From: JAXMHQ01 sp046346665
Lineage (GTDB): Bacteria > Verrucomicrobiota > Verrucomicrobiia > Limisphaerales > JAXMHQ01
Direction: 5' to 3'
Assembly: GCA_046346665.1 (NCBI GenBank)
Contig: JAXMHQ010000018.1
Location: 41,706-105,705 of the forward strand
Length of the DNA: 64,000 bases
Numbering within the stretch: the stretch's first letter is position 1; every line of letters begins with the position of its first letter. The notes below the pieces were generated by a model. That model ran no database searches and was not told the DNA's origin. It was given only the letters and a program-made list of their open reading frames with translations. This document shows positions 32,717-42,800 of this stretch, piece by piece. The translations under genes were made by a program, and so were the position numbers.

Positions 32717-35700
32717 TCAAGGCAACTGGAGCACGCGGTAGATTCGGGAAGGGCCGAATCCGCCGGTTTGAGAGCCGTCGTCGAGGAATGTGAACACGCC
32801 GGTGGGCGAAGTGAACACGTTGGTGAACGAGGTCCAGACGGGTGGGAGTCCGGGCGACCATTGGACCTGGTATTGGCTGCTGGCGGAGCCGGTCCATTGG
32901 ATTTGGAATCCGGTGCCGGTGTAGGTGACGGAGCGCAACTGGGGTGCGGGGGTATAGGTGCTGAGGGTGAGGCCTTCGGCGACGCGGAAGAACTGGTAGG
33001 GCGAAGGCAGCGGGACGCAGTAGGTGGTGGTGGTATCGAGGGCCTGGATGGTGCCGGAGACATTGGTCCAGGAGGCGGTGGTGCCGAGGTTGGTGGTACC
33101 TTCGACGTAGTAACTCACGCCGGGGAGGGAGCTCCAGGTGAGGCAGAGCGAGCCGCCGAACCCGGTGTCGGGCGTGTAGGTGTAGTTCAGGATATTCACC
33201 GGGACGCCGGTGCTGGGCCATTCGGTGGCGGTGATGCTGTAGGTGACGGGGCCGCCGGACAGGTTAACGGCGCCGAGGAACCAGTCGCCGGCAGCGAGGG
33301 CGACCGGCTGCGAGTTGGTGAAGATGACGATGGATTCGTCGTTGGTGTAGTTGTTGGCGCTGACGTAGTCGTAGCTGGTGAGCGTGGGCAGCGGCAGGTT
33401 GTGGCGCGCGACGAGGGTGAGGTCGCCGCTGGGGCTGCTGATCTGGAACTGCGCTCGGGCCGCGCTGGAGCTGACGGTGTAGACGTAGTAATCGGTCGTG
33501 AGGCCGGGTCCGGCGTTGGTATTGGCGTAGGGGACGGCGTTCACGAGCGGGATGATGCGCGGGAAGACGTTGGTGAATTCGCAGGCGACGATGGCGTAGC
33601 TGGCGGCGGACTGGCTGCTGTTGAGCACGCCGACGTACCAGCGGCCGGGCGCGAGCGCGACGGGGGTGGAGCTGGGGAACACGTTGATGATGTCGTCCAG
33701 CGGGGCCGGGTTGAAGCTGCCGTAATCGTAGCTGGTGGCGGTGGGGTATGGCGGGCCGCGGCGGACGACGAGGTCCAGGTTGCCGCCGAGCATGTTGGTG
33801 AGTTGGAACGACACGGCGGTGGCGTTGGTGGAGACGTCGAAGTAGAAGTAGCGCGGGTAGGGATTGGCCGGCATGACGCTGTTGATCGGGACGCCGTTCT
33901 CGAGCGGGGTGATGTCGAAATCGACCTGGAACGCGTAGGTGGCGGAGACGGTGGCGCTGCACGGGTTTTGGATGCCGATGTAATAGCTGAACCCGGGGAT
34001 CATGACCGGCGGGGTGCCGTTGGTGGTGATGACCGAGACGCCGTTGGTGGCGCCGGCGAGGAGTTCCACGTCGCCGTTGGCGGTATCGCCGTTGGGGAGG
34101 CGGACGAGGTTGAACCAGACGTCGACGGGTGAATCGGCGAACAGGAGCGTGTTGGTGGCGAAGACGGCCCAGGGCGGGACGTCGACGCGGTAGTAGGCCC
34201 ACTGGCAGGGGGCGAGGGTATTGGTGACGGGGATGCCGGGTTGCAGGATGCTGGACTGCGAGCTGTTCGTGGCGAAGATCAACTGGAGCTGCCAGCTCAG
34301 GATTTCCGGGGGCGGCGTGCCGCCGGTGGCGCCGGTGCGGCTGTCCTGGACCTCAAGTGTCCAGGTGCCGGCCGGGGCGTCGCCGATCAGGGGATCCATG
34401 GATTCCTCGGGGAAGTAGAACAATTCGCCGGTGGTATTCTCGACCATGTAAACGTTGTCGAGGCGGAAGGGCAAAGTTGCCTTGATGGACAGCGGCAGCG
34501 AAACGCGCAGGCCGGTGGAGAAGGAAATGGCGTTGGTGACCCACTGGGCGCCGGGACCGGTGATGTTCGTGTTGACAATGTCCGCCATTTGGAACAAGGC
34601 GGAGCCGCTGCCGTAGCAGGCGAAATACAAGGTGTATTGGCGCGCCGGGCGGACATTGAAATTGCGGTAGATGCCGCCGTTCTGCATGCCCAGGTAATTG
34701 AGGGAGCCGGCGGGGCCGCCGACGCTCACCTGAACGCTGTTGGAATACACAGTCCATCCATCGACGACATTGGACACGGCGTAGGTCTGGACCGGAGAGG
34801 CGTCGAAGTTACTGATCAGGTAATTGGTGGAGCTTGGCTGTCCGCCGTAGGGCGGGACGGCGAACTTGATGGGCAGGTCGGAGAAGTTGGTGTTGTCGGT
34901 CAGGGTGAGGTAGATGAAATTCTGGATCAGGACGGAGGCGGTATAGGTCCAGACCGTGTTGGTGTTGGAATTGCCGCCCTGGTTCATGACGATGGTGATA
35001 TTCGAGATGCTTCCGTCGATGGGCAGGCTGAAGCTTCCTGGGCCCGGCACATAACCCGTGGTGTAGGCGGGGGTGCCGTTGGTTTGGAAGTTGTAATAGA
35101 CGTTCATCGTGTCGGGGACCTGGAAGAAGTCGTATTGAACGATCAGCGTGCCGTTGGTGGTGGACGGGGCAATGTATTGAATGTCCTGGTCGGGCCCGCC
35201 GTTGTAGGCGGTGGGGAGGACGTTGGTGGTGATGGCGACGGTGCCGATGTTGGCGGTGTCGGGTCCGCCGCGATTTTCCATGAGCAACTGTCGTTTGCCG
35301 GACGGGCTGATGACGGTGAACGCGAGGTCGGAGACGCGCGGGTGGACGACGGCAAGGCTGGCGGAGATGCGCGCGATGGAGACGTTGCTGAGTCCGGCGC
35401 TGACGTTGATGGGGCTGTAGGTGATGGCGTCGTCTTTGAGCAATGTGAGTGAGGAGGACGTGGCGCGGAAGGGTTCGATGGGTTTGTAGCTGAGGTTGAT
35501 GACCCAGGACAGGTGGCCGCTTTGTGAGACGTTGTTGGGGTTATAGATGCCGATGAACCAGCGCCCGGCCTGGAGGGGTGGGAGGTCGGTGGTGCTGATG
35601 GACAGCGAGCCGCCCTGGTTGGGCAATGTGACCAGATAATCGTGATCGGTGAGTGTCGGCAGGTCGCCGCGGCGCACGGCGAGGATCAGGGGCAGCGGCG

Positions 35701-38700
35701 TGGCGGAGGTGTTCTTGACGGTGATGGTGAGATTTGTGGCTTCCGGCGGGATGTCGACGTAATCGTAGAACCAGCTCAGGGGTGCGACGATGAAATCGAT
35801 GCCGTTACCGGAACTGTCGGTCTGGGGATCGAGGCGGATGCTCAGGCCGAGTTCGGAGCCGGTGTGGGTCTTGACGTTGTCGACCTGGGTGAGCAGCCAG
35901 AGGCCCACGCCCTTGGAGCCCATGTAATCCGTGAGATCGCCGGGCCCGTCGACGGGTGTGAGCGTGGGGATTTCGCCCGATTCATAGACGACCTGGTTGC
36001 TGAAGGAGTTGTAATCCAAGGAGTGGTTGTTGAGGACCACGTTGACATGGTTATGGTTGAGCACGCCGTAGAGGTCGCCGAACCGTTCGTGGATGAACTG
36101 GTTGGTGACGATGACGTGGCGGACGTCGGTGGGCCAGACGGCGAGGCCAAAGATTTGGGTGCCGCGGGGCCGGTCAGGTTCGCCGTCGGGGATGAAACTG
36201 GGGATGTTGATGCCGAACACGGTCTGGACGCCGTTGGAATCCGTGCTGCTGAACGGCTGATCGCTGAACACGCTGAAGAATCCGTATTCGGCGGCTTTCT
36301 GGTCCTCGGATTTGACGCCGCAGTAATAGGTGCCAACCACGGCGTTGCTGAGGACGATGACTTCCGTGCCGCCGCGGCTGAGGGATTTGTAGGCGTTGGC
36401 GATGGCGTTGGTTTCGAGCACGAGCAGGTTCGGATCGGTGGTGACGTAGAGGTCGATATCCGGGTCGAGGCGGGTGGCCTGGTCGGGGTTGAGGACGTTG
36501 GTGACGCCCATGCGGGACGGGGACAGGTTGGCGGGGAGGAAGGTGACGAACGCGGCGTTGGTGAACGTGGGGTTGATGTTGGTGATGGTGTAGAAATGCC
36601 ACTGGTTGGTTTCGCCGACGGTGATGAGGCCGTTGGTGTCGGTGGTCCACTGGGTGTTGGTTCCGAGCGGGATGGTGTTAAATCCGACGAGGGGCGAGTT
36701 GGCGCCGACGTGCTGGTTGAGGAACACGCCGCCGGTGATGTGGGTGTTATTGGTTCCGAACTGGTTGGTGATCCCCGTGATGACGGGCTGGTTGGTGGTG
36801 AAGAAGAATCCGCCGTTGGTGATGGAGATGGCGTTGGCGACGGTGCCGTTGCCGGACGAGATGACGAGGGCGTAATCCTGGACGACGTTGTTGGTCTGGC
36901 TGGTGACGGCGTTGACGGTGACGTTCTGGGCGAGGACGGTGACCGAGTAATTGGTGCCGACGGGCTGGCCGATGTAGACGTTTTCGACGTTATTGACGAG
37001 GTCGCGGAAGGGGACGGAGTTGGTGTCCCAGGCGAAGGTGACCGTGCTGCCGTTGGGGAAGGCGTTGCCGTAAAAGACGGTGCCGTCATCGAGGTTGGTG
37101 ACGATAAGGTCGAGGTCGTTCACCAGTTTGACGCCGGCGGCGGGGTTGCCGGGCGGATCCGTCCAGACGAGGGTGAACCGGAGGTTCTGGCCGCGGGCGC
37201 TGGGGTCGGTGGTGATGATGAGGGTGCGCTGGTCGCGGGTGGCGAGGGCGCGGGCGGGGTCCTGGTCGAAAATCAGCATGGGGGACGGGCCGTTGGTGAG
37301 TGCGGCGAGCCGCAGGGCGACGGAATTGGAGTGGAGGCTGACGGGGACGCTGTTGCTGAGGCAGACGCCGCCCCAGCCCTGGGCGGTGACGGTGTTATTG
37401 ACGTCGAAATCGTACTTGGCGTTGACGGACCGGGCGCCGTTGATGAGGAGCGCCTTGAGCAGCGCGGGGCTCGGATCGAGGTTGAGGCGGTTGGTGTAGT
37501 AATCGAGAATCAGGGCCAGCACGCCGGACACATTGCCCGCGGCCATGCTGGTGCCGGATTCGTACCGGTAATAATTCGTCTTGCCGATGCTGTTGTTGAG
37601 ATTGCTCAGCACCGTGAGCGCGTTGCCCTGGTCGTTGGTGGTGTAATACCGGGTGAAGATGTCGTAATCGATCGTGAAATTGGTGTAGTTCAGGACCCCG
37701 TAGTAGAGGTCCGTCGGAAGGTTCGCCTTGGGCGGCACGGCGACCTGGAGAAAATTCGTGGCCAGGAGATCGTAGGAGGTGGTGGTCGGGTAATCCGTGT
37801 ATTTGAAGTAAATCGGCAGGTCGAGACCCTGGAAGAGGGAAAACGCGTAGATATCAAGGTAGCCCACGGTGTTGACGGGCAGGTGGACGATGTAGCCGCT
37901 CATGTCGCCGGACTTGAGGTGGTCCTGGAACTCGAGCGTGTGGATGTTGGTGGGGTTGTAATAGGCGGCCTCGTCCCATTGTCCGGAGCGGTCGGAGATG
38001 ACGAAGACACCGGGCGCGACGACGTCCGGTTTGAACCGGCCGAATTCGCCTTCGACATCGACGCCGACGTTGCCGCGGGACGAAAAGACGGCGACCTGGT
38101 TGTCGGAGTCGGTGAGGTTGGCCCAGGGCTGGTTGGTGGTGCCGTCGAGTCGGGTGACGTCGTTGGTGATGCCGCGTTTCTGTTCGAGGGCGCCGACCGT
38201 GATGATGTTCTTGGCGGTGGCGGGCGAGAGGATGCTGCCTTCCGAGCCGCCGGTGCCGTCGTCCGAGCCGGTGCCGTTGTTGCCGCCGGCGAACACGAAC
38301 AGGACCGGTTGCGAACCCGTGTTGTCCGGTAACGCGTCACGCACGGCCGCGTCATAGCTGGCGGCGTCGATGTCGTAATCGGACGATGCATACGTCCAGC
38401 TGTTATTCGAGATGCGCGCGTTGGTCCGGGCCGCGTTCTGTTGCATTTCGTAATCGGTGAAATAGCTGACGATCGAGCCGAAGAGCATGGGCTGGACGAA
38501 GAGGGAGGCGCCGTAGGCCATGCCGCGGAACTGGTTGGTGCCGGCGGTCTGCGGGGGCACCTGGGATCCGGGGGCGTTGGTGACGGACGAGGACACGGCG
38601 CCGCTGCCGATGATGGTTCCGCCGACATGAGTGCCGTGGCCGTCAGTGTCCTGCAATCCGGCCGCGAGGGCGCTGAACACGCGATTGATGAGGTCGGGAT

Positions 38701-39673
38701 GAGTGGCGTCGACGCCGGAATCGCTGATGGCGACCAGCACGTTGGATCCGGTCAGGTCGAGGTAATTGGTGGTGGCGAAATTATCGGCGGCGACTCCCTG
38801 GAACTGGCGGCTGAGATCGTTGGCGGGTTTGCGCGGGGTGGCTTCGCCGAGCCAGAGCGAGCCGGACAATTGAGCGAGGGCGGGCAGCGCGTCGGATTTG
38901 GGGCTGACGGTCAAGAGCGTGCCGAAGGGCGACTGGCTTTGCGCGAGCACTTTTGCGCCCATGGCGTCGAGTTGTTTCCGGACGGACGGGAGTGAGGACG
39001 GGGTGACGACGAGGTTGACGGCGGCGTCATCGGCGAGCGGACGGCCTTCGACGGCGTATTGGAGCAGGCCGGGGCTGAGTTTGTAATAGGGTTCGAAGGG
39101 AATGACGGCCTGGGCGGGCCCGGCGGCGAGGGCCTGGGCCTGGGACGCGGTCGCGCGAACGAGGTAGGCATTGTTCGGGATGTAGGAGAGGATGCCCGCG
39201 CCGGTGGAACCGATGGCGGATCGGAACGCGGCATCCACCCTGCCCCGGGCCTGGACGATGTAAAGTTCGGGGTCGCCGTGCGACCGGAGATTCTCGGGAA
39301 TGGAGAAATCGACAGGGCGCGAGCTGTCGATGAGGGCGTTTTCGAGCAGGATGGCGTGGTCGCTTGCGAGGAGTTGTTTGAGCGGAGTGTCGGTGTTATG
39401 GACGCGGTAGCGGGTGAGCGGGTTGGTGTGTTTGGGGGTGGAATTGGTTTCGGGCTGGCTGAGGAGCGCGATGGGCCCCGAGACAGAGGCGGGGGTGACG
39501 CGGGCGTGCACGGCGGGTTTGGCGGGTGCCGGGGCATTCGACGCGGCGCTGGCTGCGGCGCGGGCGCGGTGTTGTTCTTCGGACCAGCGGTCGCCGAGGC
39601 GCCAGAAGTAAGCCGCGGCGAGAAAACACGCCAGCGAAACCAGGATCCAGGCTATGGGTCGCCACTTTTTCAT
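32717..39673 (-). CDS. Very large subtilisin-like (S8) protease with P-domain and PPC-like repeats
   Basis: 2318 residues. An N-terminal hydrophobic segment (residues 7-24) is a signal or anchor. An S8 catalytic domain follows with Asp318 ('ISDSGVD'), His346 ('DGHGTHVGG'), oxyanion-region 'ISNNSW' and 'FAGGNNGTGSDD', and Ser709 ('ESGTSMAAGN'). Downstream are P-domain-like modules ('LAFTVISPSGKRQLL'; 'AGTWTLEVQDSRTG') and at least three PPC-like repeats with 'PGRWYVGVLN'/'AGDWFLGAVN' motifs, ending 'SRIYRVLQLP'. It is probably exported and surface-associated; triad intact, so active. It follows the pseudopilin cassette by 129 bp, suggesting a functional link. Confidence 0.88.
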   Translation of the reverse strand: MKKWRPIAWILVSLACFLAAAYFWRLGDRWSEEQHRARAAASAASNAPAPAKPAVHARVTPASVSGPIALLSQPETNSTPKHTNPLTRYRVHNTDTPLKQLLASDHAILLENALIDSSRPVDFSIPENLRSHGDPELYIVQARGRVDAAFRSAIGSTGAGILSYIPNNAYLVRATASQAQALAAGPAQAVIPFEPYYKLSPGLLQYAVEGRPLADDAAVNLVVTPSSLPSVRKQLDAMGAKVLAQSQSPFGTLLTVSPKSDALPALAQLSGSLWLGEATPRKPANDLSRQFQGVAADNFATTNYLDLTGSNVLVAISDSGVDATHPDLINRVFSALAAGLQDTDGHGTHVGGTIIGSGAVSSSVTNAPGSQVPPQTAGTNQFRGMAYGASLFVQPMLFGSIVSYFTDYEMQQNAARTNARISNNSWTYASSDYDIDAASYDAAVRDALPDNTGSQPVLFVFAGGNNGTGSDDGTGGSEGSILSPATAKNIITVGALEQKRGITNDVTRLDGTTNQPWANLTDSDNQVAVFSSRGNVGVDVEGEFGRFKPDVVAPGVFVISDRSGQWDEAAYYNPTNIHTLEFQDHLKSGDMSGYIVHLPVNTVGYLDIYAFSLFQGLDLPIYFKYTDYPTTTSYDLLATNFLQVAVPPKANLPTDLYYGVLNYTNFTIDYDIFTRYYTTNDQGNALTVLSNLNNSIGKTNYYRYESGTSMAAGNVSGVLALILDYYTNRLNLDPSPALLKALLINGARSVNAKYDFDVNNTVTAQGWGGVCLSNSVPVSLHSNSVALRLAALTNGPSPMLIFDQDPARALATRDQRTLIITTDPSARGQNLRFTLVWTDPPGNPAAGVKLVNDLDLIVTNLDDGTVFYGNAFPNGSTVTFAWDTNSVPFRDLVNNVENVYIGQPVGTNYSVTVLAQNVTVNAVTSQTNNVVQDYALVISSGNGTVANAISITNGGFFFTTNQPVITGITNQFGTNNTHITGGVFLNQHVGANSPLVGFNTIPLGTNTQWTTDTNGLITVGETNQWHFYTITNINPTFTNAAFVTFLPANLSPSRMGVTNVLNPDQATRLDPDIDLYVTTDPNLLVLETNAIANAYKSLSRGGTEVIVLSNAVVGTYYCGVKSEDQKAAEYGFFSVFSDQPFSSTDSNGVQTVFGINIPSFIPDGEPDRPRGTQIFGLAVWPTDVRHVIVTNQFIHERFGDLYGVLNHNHVNVVLNNHSLDYNSFSNQVVYESGEIPTLTPVDGPGDLTDYMGSKGVGLWLLTQVDNVKTHTGSELGLSIRLDPQTDSSGNGIDFIVAPLSWFYDYVDIPPEATNLTITVKNTSATPLPLILAVRRGDLPTLTDHDYLVTLPNQGGSLSISTTDLPPLQAGRWFIGIYNPNNVSQSGHLSWVINLSYKPIEPFRATSSSLTLLKDDAITYSPINVSAGLSNVSIARISASLAVVHPRVSDLAFTVISPSGKRQLLMENRGGPDTANIGTVAITTNVLPTAYNGGPDQDIQYIAPSTTNGTLIVQYDFFQVPDTMNVYYNFQTNGTPAYTTGYVPGPGSFSLPIDGSISNITIVMNQGGNSNTNTVWTYTASVLIQNFIYLTLTDNTNFSDLPIKFAVPPYGGQPSSTNYLISNFDASPVQTYAVSNVVDGWTVYSNSVQVSVGGPAGSLNYLGMQNGGIYRNFNVRPARQYTLYFACYGSGSALFQMADIVNTNITGPGAQWVTNAISFSTGLRVSLPLSIKATLPFRLDNVYMVENTTGELFYFPEESMDPLIGDAPAGTWTLEVQDSRTGATGGTPPPEILSWQLQLIFATNSSQSSILQPGIPVTNTLAPCQWAYYRVDVPPWAVFATNTLLFADSPVDVWFNLVRLPNGDTANGDVELLAGATNGVSVITTNGTPPVMIPGFSYYIGIQNPCSATVSATYAFQVDFDITPLENGVPINSVMPANPYPRYFYFDVSTNATAVSFQLTNMLGGNLDLVVRRGPPYPTATSYDYGSFNPAPLDDIINVFPSSTPVALAPGRWYVGVLNSSQSAASYAIVACEFTNVFPRIIPLVNAVPYANTNAGPGLTTDYYVYTVSSSAARAQFQISSPSGDLTLVARHNLPLPTLTSYDYVSANNYTNDESIVIFTNSQPVALAAGDWFLGAVNLSGGPVTYSITATEWPSTGVPVNILNYTYTPDTGFGGSLCLTWSSLPGVSYYVEGTTNLGTTASWTNVSGTIQALDTTTTYCVPLPSPYQFFRVAEGLTLSTYTPAPQLRSVTYTGTGFQIQWTGSASSQYQVQWSPGLPPVWTSFTNVFTSPTGVFTFLDDGSQTGGFGPSRIYRVLQLP

Positions 39674-39699
39674 AAATCAATTGCTCCACGGCCGTCTCT

Positions 39700-39763
39700 A
39701 GCCGCGATTGTCAAATCGCCGGGCTCTGGCCGGAACCGGGCCCGCAATCTCACGGTTGCGGCT
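39700..39763 (+). repeat. Double-hairpin REPIN-like element (CCGCGATT type)
   Basis: AGCCGCGATTGTCAAATCGC and CCGCAATCTCACGGTTGCGG form two stems in inverted order. The same arrangement recurs at 55970-56034, where the right copy starts GTAGCCGCAAT on the minus strand. It lies between the cassette A-like gene and the protease. Confidence 0.75.
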
Positions 39764-39802
39764 GCTGCCGGGGTTTGTTCCTCCAAAAACTCGGTCATAC
39801 CG

Positions 39803-42800
39803 CTAATCCGCAGGCAATACATTGAACTGTTCCACGATCACGCGTGGATTCGACGGTGCGCCTTCCACGCGGACCACAGCGCGGGTGGCGGCTTCGGCCG
39901 TCACCTGGTAATTGGTGCACAACTGGAAGAAGGGTCCTGACACGGTGTAAATGGACCGTTCCGCCGGGTGCAGCGCCTGGCCGTAAGAGTATATCACAAA
40001 TCTTGGAGCATGGCTCAAGCCCAGGAGCGACATCGCCTGCTGCGGGATGCGCTCGATGATTTCGTCGTTCAACCCGCCGGCGCCGTAGGAGTCGAGCGAT
40101 CCGCCAACGGTGGACAGGTAGGGCGACTCGCCCGGGTAGGCCGTAAAGGAGGGCGGGACGAGGTTCGTCGCGGACATGGTGAATTGCGGGGTGGCAAGAA
40201 TGTCTCCGAGCCGGTGGAACGATCCGCCGGGGAACGTGGCGCGGGTGGCGTTGATCCCGTTGACGATTGCGACCAGCGGCGAATTGAAGTCGGATCCCGC
40301 GGGCTGGATGTTGGTCCAGGAGCCGGCGACGGAATTGCTGAGGACGGGGATGCCGGACAGCACGGCGGACCAGGCAGCGAAGTTGGTTTGGTTGATGGAC
40401 AGCCGGCCGCGGGAGGCGTTGTCGTTGATGGCGGTCGTGAAGATGTCGAACAGGAGCCGGTCGCTGCCGGGCCGGCCGAGGTAGTAGGCGTCAAAGAGGT
40501 TTGTATCTCCCGCCCAGAGCGCATAACCCTGGTCGAGGGTGTTCGTGTAATCGGGCGATTTCAAGTAAACGGTCTGCCATGGGCTGCCGCGGTGGACCCG
40601 GCCGAGCCAGCCGATGTTGGGGAATTTGTTCGTCGGAAAATTCCACGCATCGGAATAAACCATGCCCGGATCCTTCACAGCCGGGTCGAACAGGGTCTTG
40701 ATGTAGCTGGTTTCGGACGGGTTGTCCGGGTTGCCCCCCCACGGGCGGTAATGGTCGGCCATGGGATTCCCCTGCCCCGCGCCGCTCAGCCGGGCGATGG
40801 GGTCGTGGACGGTGGAATCCCATTCCAACACGTTGGTGGCGCCCAGCCGGTCGGTCAGGTCGGGAATGGTGTAATGGACCAGCGGATCGTTGGCTTCCCA
40901 GGTGGTGTATTGGTGGATGGTGCGGGTGGGATTGAACGGCGCGCTGAAATCCCTCAGGGCGATCCCGTCCTTGAGCTGGCTGGGGGTGGGCCGAAGGTTC
41001 TGGCCGAAGTTCGCGATGCCGTTTTGCTTGTCCTCGGTGGTGGCGTTGAACGAGCGCCAGATCGAGTCGGAAACATTGATGCCGCCTTTCATGGGCCCGA
41101 GGCAGACGGCGATCTGGGCCTGGATGCCGACGGTCGGAATGAGCGGGCTGCCGGTGAGCGTGGTGCCGTTGGCGAGGTGGCGGTTCGTGCACCAGAAATC
41201 GCCCGGCACCGGTCCGGAGTCGGGGAACGAGAGCGTGTCGCAGTTGACCGCGTCGTACTGCATGGCGTCGAGCACGTTCAGGGCGGGATCGGCGGAGGTG
41301 AGGTTGACGTAATCGAGAATGCGCTGCGCCGCGGTGTCATAGAGCACGTAGCGGACTTTCGCGCGGTGGAAGAACCACCATTCGGGCGTGGGGAAATAGC
41401 CGCCGGCCTCGTTTGTGGCGAACGGATAGAACCGGTTCGCGCCGTAGAGATAGGCGCTGTTGGTCAGGAAAACGGTGTTCGTGACGAACGAAAGGAACGA
41501 GGTCCTGCGGTCGGGGTGATTCGCGATGTCGAGGAACCCGCGCCAGTCGGCCAGGTTGGTGGCGAAGGTGAAGTAGATGGTGCGGTTGAGCAGCGCGTTG
41601 TCGCTGCTGCGCGAGATGGCGGAGCCGGCCCAGTTCGTGGCGAGCGTCAGGGTGACTTCGCCGGCGGCGATGATGCGGATGTTGCGCAGGAAATCGTTCG
41701 AATATGAATTCCAGGCCTGGACGCCGAACCAGTTGGTGATGCCAAGCAGGTAATCCTCGTTGGTGGTGTAGGAGGCGGGATAAGTGGTGTCGGCGGTGTT
41801 GCGATGGAACCCGAGCTTGCGGGTGGCGGTGAGCGAGGTGTGCATCGCAAACTTGTTGAACGAGGGGAACCCGCGCTTGGCGCCGATGATGAGCGGGATG
41901 CCGTAGGCCATGGGCTCGGGAGCGGCGGCTTCGGTGCCCGGGTAGGCGACCCAGGGCGTTCCGATCAGGGGGATCGACTGCCGATCGTTGACATTTTCCA
42001 GATCCTTCCAGAGCACCGTGCCGCCGTTCGTCTGGAAAGTCAGGCCGTTGATCAACGGGGCGCCCGCGACGGGAATTTCGCGGTAACCGACGATCAGCAC
42101 CATGTCGCGGGATTGGTCGTAGCGGAGTATGGGGCGCCAGACGGTGGGCGCCTGGAGTGTGTTCGTGCCGCTGAACAGAGCGAACCGGTTGGTGGTGGCG
42201 TCGTAAAGGTTGGCCGTGAGCTGGAGCAGGCGCTGCACGCCGTCGGTGTAGCCCCAGAGGACGTTGGTTGCCCGTCCAGTCGGATGATAGGCGTCCACGT
42301 TGGTGTTATACCAGTAGTAGCTGTAGACGGGAATTCCCATGATGGCCGGGGTGCCGTTGCCGTTCGTGGCGCTGGAGGGATTGGCCAGACCGAAATTGGT
42401 GCGGACCCCGAAGGTCAGGTAGAAGATATTCGAAGCCGTGGGGCCGGCGGTGATCCAGTCCAGGGTATTGGTGCGCAGCAAACGGTCCGCGGCGATGTTG
42501 AAGAAGGCGGTGGCGCTCCAGGGTTCCAGGTTGGTCTGGCCGCCGGGCAAGTAGGCGGAGTTTATGTTGTAGGCGTCCCAGTTGTAATTGACGTAATTGA
42601 CGTTGATTTTGTCCTCTTCGGGCATGGAGTCGGTGCCGAGCTGGGCCATGAGGCGGTAGAAAGTGTAGCGGTCGTAGGAACTCCGGTTCGTGCCGGTGAT
42701 GGCGAGCTGGGTGACGAAGCCGGGGCCGACCTTTTCCGGGTCGAAGAAATCCTGGTGGGTGTAGAAATGGTAAGGGTTGTCGGCGCCGGGCCAGGGCATG

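Noticed and set aside
35642..38332. A plus-strand reading frame of about 900 codons opposite the S8 protease, and similar long frames opposite uvrA, the cassette protein and fliD
   Set aside because: High GC content leaves the antisense frames open; they are Gly/Val/Asp-rich, show no domain, and mirror the codon bias of the true genes.
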